Origin: Accumulibacter sp.
GTDB taxonomy: Bacteria > Pseudomonadota > Gammaproteobacteria > Burkholderiales > Rhodocyclaceae
Direction: 5' to 3'
Assembly: GCF_036625195.1 (NCBI RefSeq)
Contig: NZ_JAZKUG010000001.1
Coordinates: 3,224,001-3,288,000 of the forward strand
Length of the DNA stretch: 64,000 nt
Shown: one piece after another, positions 53,601 through 60,168 of the stretch
How the letters are laid out: each line of letters opens with the position of its first letter
Numbering within the stretch: position 1 is the first letter of the stretch
Program-made: the position numbers and the translations under genes
Notes under the pieces: generated by a model
Told to the model about the DNA's origin: nothing
Seen by the model: the letters and a program-made list of their open reading frames with translations, nothing else
Databases searched by the model: none

Positions 53601-56151
53601 GCCGGGCAGGGTGCCGGTGATCACCGATACCGCACTGGTCTTGCTGCGCCGCAGCGGCGAGGCGCCGCTCGACCCGGCGGCGCGCCGGGTGATGGAGGCG
53701 AACCAGCAGGCCGACCTGCTGCGCCAGCGCCTGCTCGCGGGTGAGCGGCCGGCGGAGACGCGCGTCGAGCTGACGGCGGCACTCAACGAACTGCGCGCCG
53801 CGATCAGCGAGCAGCTGGCGACGGTACCCGAGGCGAGCCGCACGGTGCTCGCCGAGGAACTGGTCCATACCCAGCGCGAGCTGGAGTCGCTGGTGCGCTC
53901 CGAGGAAGGGCAGGTCCTCTTCAGTCGCGAGCCGGGCACCGGGCGGCTGATCGAGAACCGCGTGGTCTACGAGCCGGCGGTCGAGCGGACGGCCGCCGAT
54001 CGGGTCCGCACCGGCGCCGAGCGGGCGGGGCGCGTCCTCGGTGCGGTGATGGTCATCCAGACCATCCGCGAGCAGCAGGAACTGGAGGAAAGGGCGCGCA
54101 GCGGCCGCACCACCGTCGTCGAGGGGCTGGCGGGCACGACGCACAACGTCCACGGGCTGACGATCGGTCTGCGGATGATGTCCGGCATCCACGTGCACCC
54201 CGGCGAGTTCGTCCTCATGTCGGCGCTCAGCTTCACCCAGGCGGTCTCGGCCGACTATGCCAGCCGCGAGGAGGCCGCCGTCGCGATCAGCCGCGTCGCC
54301 ATCACCGAGGGAATCAACCTCTTCCTGATGGTCCTGAGCCAGGCGATGATGCGCTCGGGCAACCCCTATGTCGTCGCCGCCGGCTTCGGCATCATGCTCC
54401 TCGGCGGCCCGATCGTTTCCTTCCTCGACTACCTGGGGCTGTTCGACGCCATCGAGCGTGCCTCCGCCTTCCTGCCTTCCGAGGTCACTGCGGCCAACCA
54501 GGAACTGCGGGACCTGATGACCGAGTACCGCGCCATCGTCGGCGCCATCCAGCTTGGCCAGCGCAGCGACGCGCAGTTGCACGCGGTCGGCGTCAGCGAC
54601 CCGGAAGCGCTCCGCCGCAGCGCGGCGATGGATATCGACAGCAACCGCGCGTCCGCGCGCGCCAAGGAGCGCGAGCTGCTGGCCGCGTTCGAGCGCGGCT
54701 ACGGGCGAGCCCGCACGGAATACGCCGGGCTGTTCGAGCTGGATACGCTGCGCGCCCAGTTCCTCCAGTTGCGCGAGCAGGTCCATCGCGGCGAGGAGGG
54801 TGGCGCGGAAGCGGCCACCACGGTCACTCGCCGCTTCGACGAGATCGACCGCCAGCTCCGCGAGGCGACCGCAACGATGAGCGAGCAGCAGGTGCGGGAG
54901 ATGCCGCAGTGGTCGCACCTTGACGAGGGCTTCGATGAGCTGGAGAGCCTGCTGCGCGCCGAGGAGATCGATTGGCAGGAGGTGCGCGAGAAGCACGTCG
55001 AGGTGCAGCAGATGCTGCGCAACGCGCGCTACCGGGTCGATCCCGCCGCCTTCGGCCTGCGTGACGCGCCGTTGATGGCGGCCACGGCACTTGGCCGACC
55101 GACTTACGACCGTCTGCTCGCCACCGCCGAGGCGCGGCTCAACCGCGACGAGTTTGCCCTGATCGCCGAGTCGCCGCGTGCGGCGCTGTCGGCTTCGGTG
55201 GGCCGGCCAGCGGCGACGATGACCATGCCGTCGCGGCCGCCGGGTGGCGCGCCGACGCCGAGCGCCGATGTCACCCTGAGCGCGGTGGAGGACGCCCTGC
55301 GCGCCTACCGGACGCTGCTGGCGCGCGCGCCGACGCATCCGGACGCGGCCCTGTTGCATCGCTATTCCGAGGCGGTGGCGGTGAGCTATCGCCGCTTCGT
55401 TGCCGAGCACGGCGACTACGCTGCCTACCTGCAGCGGCTGCAGACCGTCGAGGCGTCCTTGCTGCGGCTCGCCGAACGCGCGCTGAGCGGCAGCGGCGGC
55501 GAGTCGGCCGGTGCGTCGGCCGGCGCGGCGCGGGATCTCGCGCTGCGTGTGCGCGCAGCGGTGAGCGAACGCCGGGATCGCGACGGGCTGCTCTTCCTCG
55601 ATGAGCTCGATCCCGTTGCGGCGCGCGTCCGCGCCACCGAGACCCGCCGCCTCGCGCCGCGCCTGGGCGAGGCGCCGGGGACCATGGCGCTGACCGTCGA
55701 GGAACTCGCGGCATTGTCCGGCGGCCGCCTGGAGGAGCACGCGGCCGGCATCAGCACCGTCAGCAACCGGCTCGACCAGGTGCAGGGCCTGCGCATCCCG
55801 GCGTCGGAAGACGAAAACATCGGCGGCGTCTTCCGCGTCGTCGGGACGATCGAATCGCTGCCGTTGCTGATCACGGAAATCCCGCTGACGACGATCCGGG
55901 AAGACGAGAACGTGCTCGTCGGCAGGGCAGGCGCATCGACCGGATCGGTCTCTCCCAGGGGGCATTTCGAGATGGTGCGGGTCGTGCCCTTGAACGCGGC
56001 GGCGGTCAGTCGACTGGGTGGCGCGGGTGTCCGCAGTCTTCCGGACTACAGCCTGCGCGCGGTGCGCCTGCGCGACCTCGCCGCGCCCGCGGTCACGCTG
56101 GCGCCCGCGCCGTCGGCGCCAGCCGGGTCGGCCGCCGAGGTGCGTCTGTGA
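50692..56151 (+). CDS. DUF4157 + metallo-beta-lactamase-fold protein, eCIS-type effector candidate (1,819 aa)
   Basis: A large protein with a disordered, Pro/Ala-rich N-terminus (~1-145) leading into a DUF4157 domain (~150-222; LSAAERSDFEPRFGADLGQVRLHDG ... LLAHELAHVLQHG, H214-E-x-x-H218). DUF4157 is widely associated with cargo of extracellular contractile injection systems. Residues ~430-800 form a metallo-beta-lactamase fold with THLHADH (H491, H493, D495, H496) and later His (MTHHMQ, SAQHEA). Helical regions follow, with hydrophobic segments at ~1160-1190 and ~1202-1250, then coiled-coil-like stretches to ~1450. No ribosome site is strong at the ATG. No injection-system structural genes are in the window. 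It is coupled to the next gene. Confidence 0.8.
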   Translation: MSRLFARRGDRHDAAGPERHAPGSQQAPRAPAHQPVPKLPRYLRRASASAGPVPDDARLSQPGDPEELEADRMAERALSAVPAAAAASPPAGAAPPPPGAGSPPAGAGSPPACAGAGDAPDTTWRKTLTRQAPPPAAAERSVPGSGRPLSAAERSDFEPRFGADLGQVRLHDGPQAAAAARSIRARAYTSGSDVVFGAGEFAPGTREGRQLLAHELAHVLQHGAGERRLARRVDGDVRSISVNPAWAEALSDAELDEQLDILRREMPGLVVGSTERQVAEANLRVLRADALRRHGGAAGAPLCGGGGPYAFIGPEAAPDAAAPAPTRVSVSLPGAGGAPAVSETVEVFEPFDAAVPIVLYAIPIELTNLGGVEGASCTAAPPAGAEGERSPGIGPSSFPFPGVPPVTPSTVTADGRTLAVERVTDAYVIVSEYHHLAVGAGALTVLETAQGVRLIDAGVGTDGRAEVASAMVDRVGRSLRGRPILEVMITHLHADHTNLLPALAERFPIGRLRVNALQFADPRFQDLLRDIAEAQTRGVRNRAEAEFDARRSAWEASEGSRVGDAAMREEAFRRARAQHVSEALRRLADTPTQVELLVPEGGRLVAAAAPLGTLRDLGAATSDPVVEGIRRAGVPGDIADTALVDPATGEHLAARRARAAVDPRAPLPDTLVDTTSTSYIIDLPAGNRLIVVPDVRTTDLTRPATDRSGASRANLEAELGRLGSPARFQVWNMTHHMQSGWVEGGQPNLVRASQLDGFVSLLHDVRQAQAAARPPGTAAAADMVVVSAQHEALGRSLVNPAMVWFLRACGFEVFLAASGRDVRLIEATTAAGTRVEGVAGLPAAGLRPADPLLSQSEAALRYLESQIETQQGRRSRSARRGRTRAEYDALAADSRTREEAFTRARDAVRAAREAYVRTVSDEIWRGTHESGRPAVAPDASRPLPATMASAEQALRNALRAPELGDFTAPEPGRVPVITDTALVLLRRSGEAPLDPAARRVMEANQQADLLRQRLLAGERPAETRVELTAALNELRAAISEQLATVPEASRTVLAEELVHTQRELESLVRSEEGQVLFSREPGTGRLIENRVVYEPAVERTAADRVRTGAERAGRVLGAVMVIQTIREQQELEERARSGRTTVVEGLAGTTHNVHGLTIGLRMMSGIHVHPGEFVLMSALSFTQAVSADYASREEAAVAISRVAITEGINLFLMVLSQAMMRSGNPYVVAAGFGIMLLGGPIVSFLDYLGLFDAIERASAFLPSEVTAANQELRDLMTEYRAIVGAIQLGQRSDAQLHAVGVSDPEALRRSAAMDIDSNRASARAKERELLAAFERGYGRARTEYAGLFELDTLRAQFLQLREQVHRGEEGGAEAATTVTRRFDEIDRQLREATATMSEQQVREMPQWSHLDEGFDELESLLRAEEIDWQEVREKHVEVQQMLRNARYRVDPAAFGLRDAPLMAATALGRPTYDRLLATAEARLNRDEFALIAESPRAALSASVGRPAATMTMPSRPPGGAPTPSADVTLSAVEDALRAYRTLLARAPTHPDAALLHRYSEAVAVSYRRFVAEHGDYAAYLQRLQTVEASLLRLAERALSGSGGESAGASAGAARDLALRVRAAVSERRDRDGLLFLDELDPVAARVRATETRRLAPRLGEAPGTMALTVEELAALSGGRLEEHAAGISTVSNRLDQVQGLRIPASEDENIGGVFRVVGTIESLPLLITEIPLTTIREDENVLVGRAGASTGSVSPRGHFEMVRVVPLNAAAVSRLGGAGVRSLPDYSLRAVRLRDLAAPAVTLAPAPSAPAGSAAEVRL

Positions 56152-57005
56152 TGGACATCGTGCGGCGACCCCGGCTGCGCGTCGAGCTGGCGGGCCGTCA
56201 CCGCGAGCTGGTGCTGCGCGAGGCCGAGACCGCCGAGATCCTGCCGCTGCTCCTCGATCCGGAGCAGCGCTTTCCGGCGGTCGTCGAGGGGCGACTGGCG
56301 CTGGAGATGGCGGCGCTGATCGACACCATCGACGGCGAGGTGCCTGCCGAGGAGCAGGCGCAGGCAATCGTCGCCTCGCCGGCGGCGCTGGCGGCGGTCT
56401 GCCAGGCGCGCAACGCCTTCTACGATGCCCTGGTCGCCAGCGGCCGGGTTCTCGCCGCTTGTCCGCATTGTTCGGTAGGCGAGGTGGAACTCGATCTGCT
56501 GTTCTACTGGCTGACGCTGCGCCTGCCGCCCTATCGGCTGTTCGACGAGGGTGTGCTCATGGGGCACCCGGCGCTCGCCGATCCCTTGCACGGCGGCAGC
56601 CGTCCGGCGGGCCTGACCCTGGCACGGGCGATCGGCTTCTCGTATCCGGCAGAGCAGCCATTGCGCGGCTTGCTCCGGCCACTCGTCGGGCGCGACGGCC
56701 TGGCGAGGGAGGATTCCGCCTGGCAGGACGTGGCCGCGATCGAGCGCGACGATGACCACTGGCACTGGACGCGAAGCAACACGGGCTTTCGCGCGATTCT
56801 GCGCCTGAGCCAAGGTCTCGCCTGGGCCGATGGCCGGCAGGCGACGCCGGAGGAGATCGACCGATTGCCGTTGGGTGCCTACCTGTTTCTCGACCTGCTG
56901 CACTTCGCCACGACGAACGTCGATGTCAGCGATGCGTCGCGACTCAGCGTGTCCTGCCCTGACTGCGGCGGTGTGTTTCTGCCGGTGATGCCGACGGACG
57001 CGTAG
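56151..57005 (+). CDS. Protein with two CxxC pairs, coupled to the DUF4157 gene
   Basis: A 284-aa protein whose ATG shares one base with the TGA of the DUF4157 gene (TGATG); a GTG one codon earlier is possible. It contains CPHC (C104, C107) and CPDC (C269, C272), which together could bind one zinc. The first ~70 residues form a beta-rich start (RPRLRVELAGRHRELVLREAETAEILPLL). Zinc-ribbon proteins of this size occur among assembly proteins of phage-tail-like systems, but I cannot match it to a family. Coupling implies a chaperone, loader or immunity role for the large protein. Confidence 0.7.
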   Translation: MDIVRRPRLRVELAGRHRELVLREAETAEILPLLLDPEQRFPAVVEGRLALEMAALIDTIDGEVPAEEQAQAIVASPAALAAVCQARNAFYDALVASGRVLAACPHCSVGEVELDLLFYWLTLRLPPYRLFDEGVLMGHPALADPLHGGSRPAGLTLARAIGFSYPAEQPLRGLLRPLVGRDGLAREDSAWQDVAAIERDDDHWHWTRSNTGFRAILRLSQGLAWADGRQATPEEIDRLPLGAYLFLDLLHFATTNVDVSDASRLSVSCPDCGGVFLPVMPTDA

Positions 57006-57345
57006 AGCGGCGTTTGCACCAGGTCGTCGGACGCCCTCACGGGCCATGGCGGGAAAGCACCCATGACGCATCGGAAATCATATGGGTGCGGGCGGTACTT
57101 CGTGTACTGCATGCTTGCTTCGTCGTCCGATGGCCGGGATCGGTCCGCTTCACAGCCGCTGGGCTGCTCACCATCGCAGCAGCACTGCGCGCCGATCGCT
57201 GATCCGCATGCAGGCTTCCCGGGGGACTTCCTGCCTGTGCTGTTGGAAACAGTAATTAAATATACTGTCACCGGATTTGTCACCGGATTTAAGACAGCAA
57301 CAGCGGGGTCAAGTCCAACATTCCAACACCCAAAGGATCGTGGGC
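57006..57345. other. No gene; repeat-bearing spacer (340 bp)
   Basis: Between the CxxC gene and the convergent PIN gene I see no coding sequence. It holds the left copy of a 60-bp repeat (57218-57277) and a tandem TGTCACCGGATTT (57267-57292). The rest is non-descript. Confidence 0.6.
57218..57277 (+). repeat. 60-bp repeat with inner palindrome, left copy
   Basis: This stretch from CCCGGGGGACTTCCTGCCT to CTGTCACCGGATTT is ~88% identical to 58590-58648. The core ACAGTAATTAAATATACTGT (57249-57268) is an imperfect palindrome with perfect ACAGTA/TACTGT arms and is much more AT-rich than its surroundings. The two copies flank a PIN toxin-antitoxin pair, a hairpin and an IS remnant. Confidence 0.65.
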
Positions 57346-57777
57346 TCAGGCTTTGCCTTGCGCATCAATCCGAGCAAGAACATCCCGCGCCGAGACGATG
57401 GAGATGCGCTGATAGCTGCCGATACTGAGCAAGTCGCCGTCGCCCGAGACGATCAAGGTTGCGCTGCCGGCTACCGCCGCGGCAATGACGTGATCGTCAT
57501 CCGCGTCGCCGAGCACCACGCGCGGCACGTCGGTGGGCACGACCCATTCGACGGCCTCAACGTAATCGGCCAGCACCTCGTGCACCGTCATGCCGATAAT
57601 CGCCAGCCGCTTCGCTGCGACCGGCCGCCTGAGCACGTCGGATAGTTCCTCCAGCAGTGTGGGGCTGCTGACGAGCTGCAAATCGCCGCGCTGGCGAAGG
57701 GCCTGCAGCAACCGATATGGCGTGCCGCGCCACAGCAGTGCCGACAGCGCGACGTTCGTGTCAATGACGATCCGCAC
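57346..57777 (-). CDS. PIN-domain toxin (COG1569-like)
   Basis: A 143-aa PIN ribonuclease-type toxin. Conserved acids are D6 (MRIVIDTNVALSALLW), E44 (LLEELSDVL), D91-D95 (LGDADDDHVIAAA) and D113/D115 (VSGDGDLL), covering the metal site of the fold. The length is standard for 'putative toxin component, PIN family'. It follows its antitoxin gene with a 17-base overlap. The target RNA is unknown. Confidence 0.9.
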   Translation of the reverse strand: MRIVIDTNVALSALLWRGTPYRLLQALRQRGDLQLVSSPTLLEELSDVLRRPVAAKRLAIIGMTVHEVLADYVEAVEWVVPTDVPRVVLGDADDDHVIAAAVAGSATLIVSGDGDLLSIGSYQRISIVSARDVLARIDAQGKA

Positions 57778-58051
57778 CGGAGTCCTTGGCGGCGGGCTGC
57801 GCCGCCAAGGCTGCCGGTTGCAGGCGCCGTTCGTCGCGTGCGGCCTTGACCTCGGCAGCGATTTCTTCCTCGCTCACCGGCTGGACGCCGGCCGCTTCCA
57901 GCGCAGGCGCGATGGCCAGCAGCCGATCCAACGCCGCGCGCTTGCTCGCCTTGGCAGCAAGGAACTCCACGAAGTCGACGACCTCCGCCACCTGCTGCGG
58001 CGCAAGCGTTCTCAGCTGCGAGATCAAAGTCTGTTCCACGGTTGAGTCCAT
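57761..58051 (-). CDS. DUF2281-like antitoxin of the PIN toxin
   Basis: A 96-aa protein started at MDSTVEQTLISQLRTL; the frame is open further upstream, but that part overlaps a palindrome and reads as non-coding. Residues ~5-35 (LISQLRTLAPQQVAEVVDFVEFLAAKAS) match the DUF2281-type helical motif common in antitoxins beside PIN toxins. The acidic C-terminal part (VSEEEIAAEVKAARDERRLQPAA) would wrap the toxin. A GTCAACC-type site is weak, but an AGCTCG stretch and an AT-rich block (58085-58125) lie upstream. Confidence 0.8.
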   Translation of the reverse strand: MDSTVEQTLISQLRTLAPQQVAEVVDFVEFLAAKASKRAALDRLLAIAPALEAAGVQPVSEEEIAAEVKAARDERRLQPAALAAQPAAKDSGADRH

Positions 58052-58181
58052 CGTTCGAGCTCCGTTGCTGTCAGCACGGCATCTTCTATCCTGAGGAGGA
58101 GAGTATAGAGCTAGAGGTGTGTCAATGGCGGCGGAAAGAAACTGCACCGGTACGCGTTCAGTGGACGCCAGGAGGCGAGGA

Positions 58182-58249
58182 GCGTTATCCACTGCCGGCC
58201 GGTTCGGTCGCTTGCGACGAACCGGAAACCGGCCGGCGGTGGATAACGC
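58182..58249. repeat. 68-bp nested hairpin with DnaA-box-like arms
   Basis: The outer arm GCGTTATCCAC(T)GCCGGCCGGTT pairs with its right partner with one mismatch. Inside are perfect arms CCGGTTC/GAACCGG and GTCGC/GCGAC around a short loop. TTATCCAC in each arm matches 8 of the 9 bases of a DnaA box (TTATCCACA). It sits directly beside the IS3 remnant. A mobile palindromic element or an IS end structure is more likely than a replication signal. Confidence 0.6.
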
Positions 58250-58257
58250 GGCGCTGC

Positions 58258-58600
58258 TCACTGCAAGGTTCCTCCCGCGCCGGTCGGCGACAGGGCGTCA
58301 TGCCAGCGCTGTTCGAATGCCGCCGGTGACAGGTTGCCCAACGATGAGTGGCGAGGCTGGGTATTGTAGTAACCGATGTATTCGACCAGCGCCTGCTGAG
58401 CCTCGGCGCGCGTACGGAAATGTTCTCCGAGCACGCACTCGATCTTGACCGTGCCATTGGCCGATTCCTTTGGGGCGTTGTCCCAACAGTCGCCCTTGCG
58501 GCTCACGGAAAGGGTCATCCCGCGCTTGGAGAACTTGGCGAGAGTCGCTGGCGGCGTATTGCGACCGGCTATCCGAGCGATGCACCAGACCCGGGGGGCT
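58258..58600 (-). pseudogene. IS3-family transposase remnant (3' part of orfB)
   Basis: About 86 codons in frame (58518-58258) encode the C-terminal end of an IS3-type transposase: SRKGDCWDNAPKESANGTVKIE, with the catalytic Glu of KES, and YIGYYNTQPRHSSLGNLSPAAFEQRW. Just upstream, VHRSDSRSQYAASDSRQVLQARDD continues the same protein in another frame, so a frameshift is present and everything before it is lost. It is a different IS3 member from the two copies near the left side of the window. Confidence 0.85.
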
Positions 58601-58648
58601 TCCTGCCTTTGCCGGTGGAAACAGTAATTGAGTATACTGTCACCGTAT
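58590..58648 (+). repeat. 60-bp repeat with inner palindrome, right copy
   Basis: The right partner of 57218-57277, same orientation, with core ACAGTAATTGAGTATACTGT at 58621-58640. It begins at the broken edge of the IS3 remnant. The 1.3-kb interval between the copies may have been inserted or duplicated as a block. Confidence 0.6.
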
Positions 58649-58912
58649 TGCGCCTCGCCGAGGGCGAGCCCGAGCTCATGAGCCCCCGCGAGCGCTGGCA
58701 GCCGAGCCGTGGATGCGCAGCGGACTGTCGATCAAGGGTCGCAGTTCGCCGACCGGCCCCTGAAACGTCGGATTTTTTCGCTTCCCCGGTAGAGGCGGGG
58801 GACTCTCCGTTGCTGGTTGACGCACCCCGACCAGCGCCCTACACTCGCCGTGCTGCACTTGGCTTTGCCATCGATGGTGCGATGGGCGGACGGTGATACT
58901 CGGGAGTGACGC

Positions 58913-60085
58913 GTGAACTCGAATGGCTTGTTGGCGACCGAAGGGAAGGCGACGCTCCTGGTTGTCGATGACACGCCGGAGAACCTGGCGGTTCTCGGCG
59001 AACTGCTGCAACCCGAGTATCGGGTGCGGGTGGCCAATTCGGGCCGCGCCGCCCTGCGCATCGCGGTTTCCGCGCCCAAGCCGGACCTGATCCTGCTCGA
59101 CGTGATGATGCCGGAAATGGACGGCTACGCCGTGCTGGCCTCTCTGCGCGAGGATCCGCGAACGAGCGACATCCCGGTCATCTTCGTGACGGCGCTGGAT
59201 ACGACCGTCGACGAGCACTACGGCCTGGAGCTCGGGGCGGTCGATTACATCTCCAAGCCGCTGCGGCCGCTGATCGTGCTGGCCCGTGTGCGTACCCAGC
59301 TCGAGCTGAAACGGGCGCGCGACTGGTTGCGCGACCAGAACACCTTCCTCGAGGCCGAAATCGCCCGGCGCATGGCCGAGAACCAGCTCGTCCAGGACAT
59401 CACCATCCATGCCTTGGCGCGGCTGGCCGAGACACGGGATCCGGAAACCGGCAATCACCTGCGCCGCACGCAGGAATACATGCGCATCCTGGCCATCGAG
59501 TTGCGCGATCATCCGGGCTACGCCGCGTTCATGAGCGATCGCAACATCCAGCTGCTGGCGAAGTCGGCGCCGCTGCACGACATCGGCAAGGTCGGTATCC
59601 CCGACCACATCCTGCTGAAGCCCGGCAAGCTGGATGCCGACGAGTGGGCGATCATGAAGACGCACGCCAGGATCGGCATGGAGGCCATCGAGCATGCGGA
59701 GAGCGACGCCGAACAGCCGGTCGAGTTCCTCGCCCTGGCGAAGGAAATCGCCCATTACCACCACGAGCGCTGGGATGGCAGCGGTTACCCGGAAGGACTG
59801 GCCGGGAACGCGATCCCGATCCCGGCTCGTCTGATGGCCCTGGCCGATGTCTTCGACGCGCTGATCACGCGGCGCGTCTACAAGGCGCCACTGCCGCCTG
59901 ACCAGGCACGCGAGATCATCGCTGCCGAGAGCGGACGACATTTCGATCCGAACGTGGTCGAGGCTTTTCTCGCTTCGTTCGACCGGTTCCTGGCGGTTGC
60001 CGAGCGCTATGGCGATGACGAGAAGACGCTGCTGGCGAAACTGGACCGGGTCGAGGGCCGGCTCAGAAGTCGGGCCGGTGCCTGA
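58913..60085 (+). CDS. Response regulator with HD-GYP phosphodiesterase output
   Basis: A 390-aa two-domain protein. The receiver domain (~12-130) has the acidic pair D19/D20, phosphoacceptor D63 (LILLDVMMPEMDG), T92 and K113-type residues. A short coiled linker (~135-165) leads to an HD-GYP domain with H222-D223 (HDIGKVGIPDHILLKPGKL) and HHERWDGSGYP (residues 283-293, GYP at 291-293). HD-GYP enzymes hydrolyse cyclic-di-GMP, so phosphorylation would lower c-di-GMP and favour motility over matrix or biofilm. It precedes the large kinase gene by 83 bases on the same strand, making that kinase the probable partner. Confidence 0.93.
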   Translation: MNSNGLLATEGKATLLVVDDTPENLAVLGELLQPEYRVRVANSGRAALRIAVSAPKPDLILLDVMMPEMDGYAVLASLREDPRTSDIPVIFVTALDTTVDEHYGLELGAVDYISKPLRPLIVLARVRTQLELKRARDWLRDQNTFLEAEIARRMAENQLVQDITIHALARLAETRDPETGNHLRRTQEYMRILAIELRDHPGYAAFMSDRNIQLLAKSAPLHDIGKVGIPDHILLKPGKLDADEWAIMKTHARIGMEAIEHAESDAEQPVEFLALAKEIAHYHHERWDGSGYPEGLAGNAIPIPARLMALADVFDALITRRVYKAPLPPDQAREIIAAESGRHFDPNVVEAFLASFDRFLAVAERYGDDEKTLLAKLDRVEGRLRSRAGA

Positions 60086-60168
60086 GTCGGTGGTGCGTCG
60101 GCGTGGTCGGGCAGCGTCCGTCGGTCGGGTCACCGTGAGCTTCACATCGCCCTGCAGCGAGCCATCCG

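Noticed and set aside
53320..56367. Minus-strand frames of ~1,000 codons opposite the DUF4157 gene (also 50206-53061)
   Set aside because: Low-complexity Arg/Ala translations antisense to a gene with clear motifs.
57249..57268. LexA box
   Set aside because: The arms read ACAGTA...TACTGT, the reverse of the CTGT...ACAG order of a LexA site.
58182..58249. Integron attC site or replication origin
   Set aside because: The arm ends read GTTATCC...GGATAAC, opposite to attC order, and one pair of DnaA-like boxes without an AT-rich unwinding region is not an origin.
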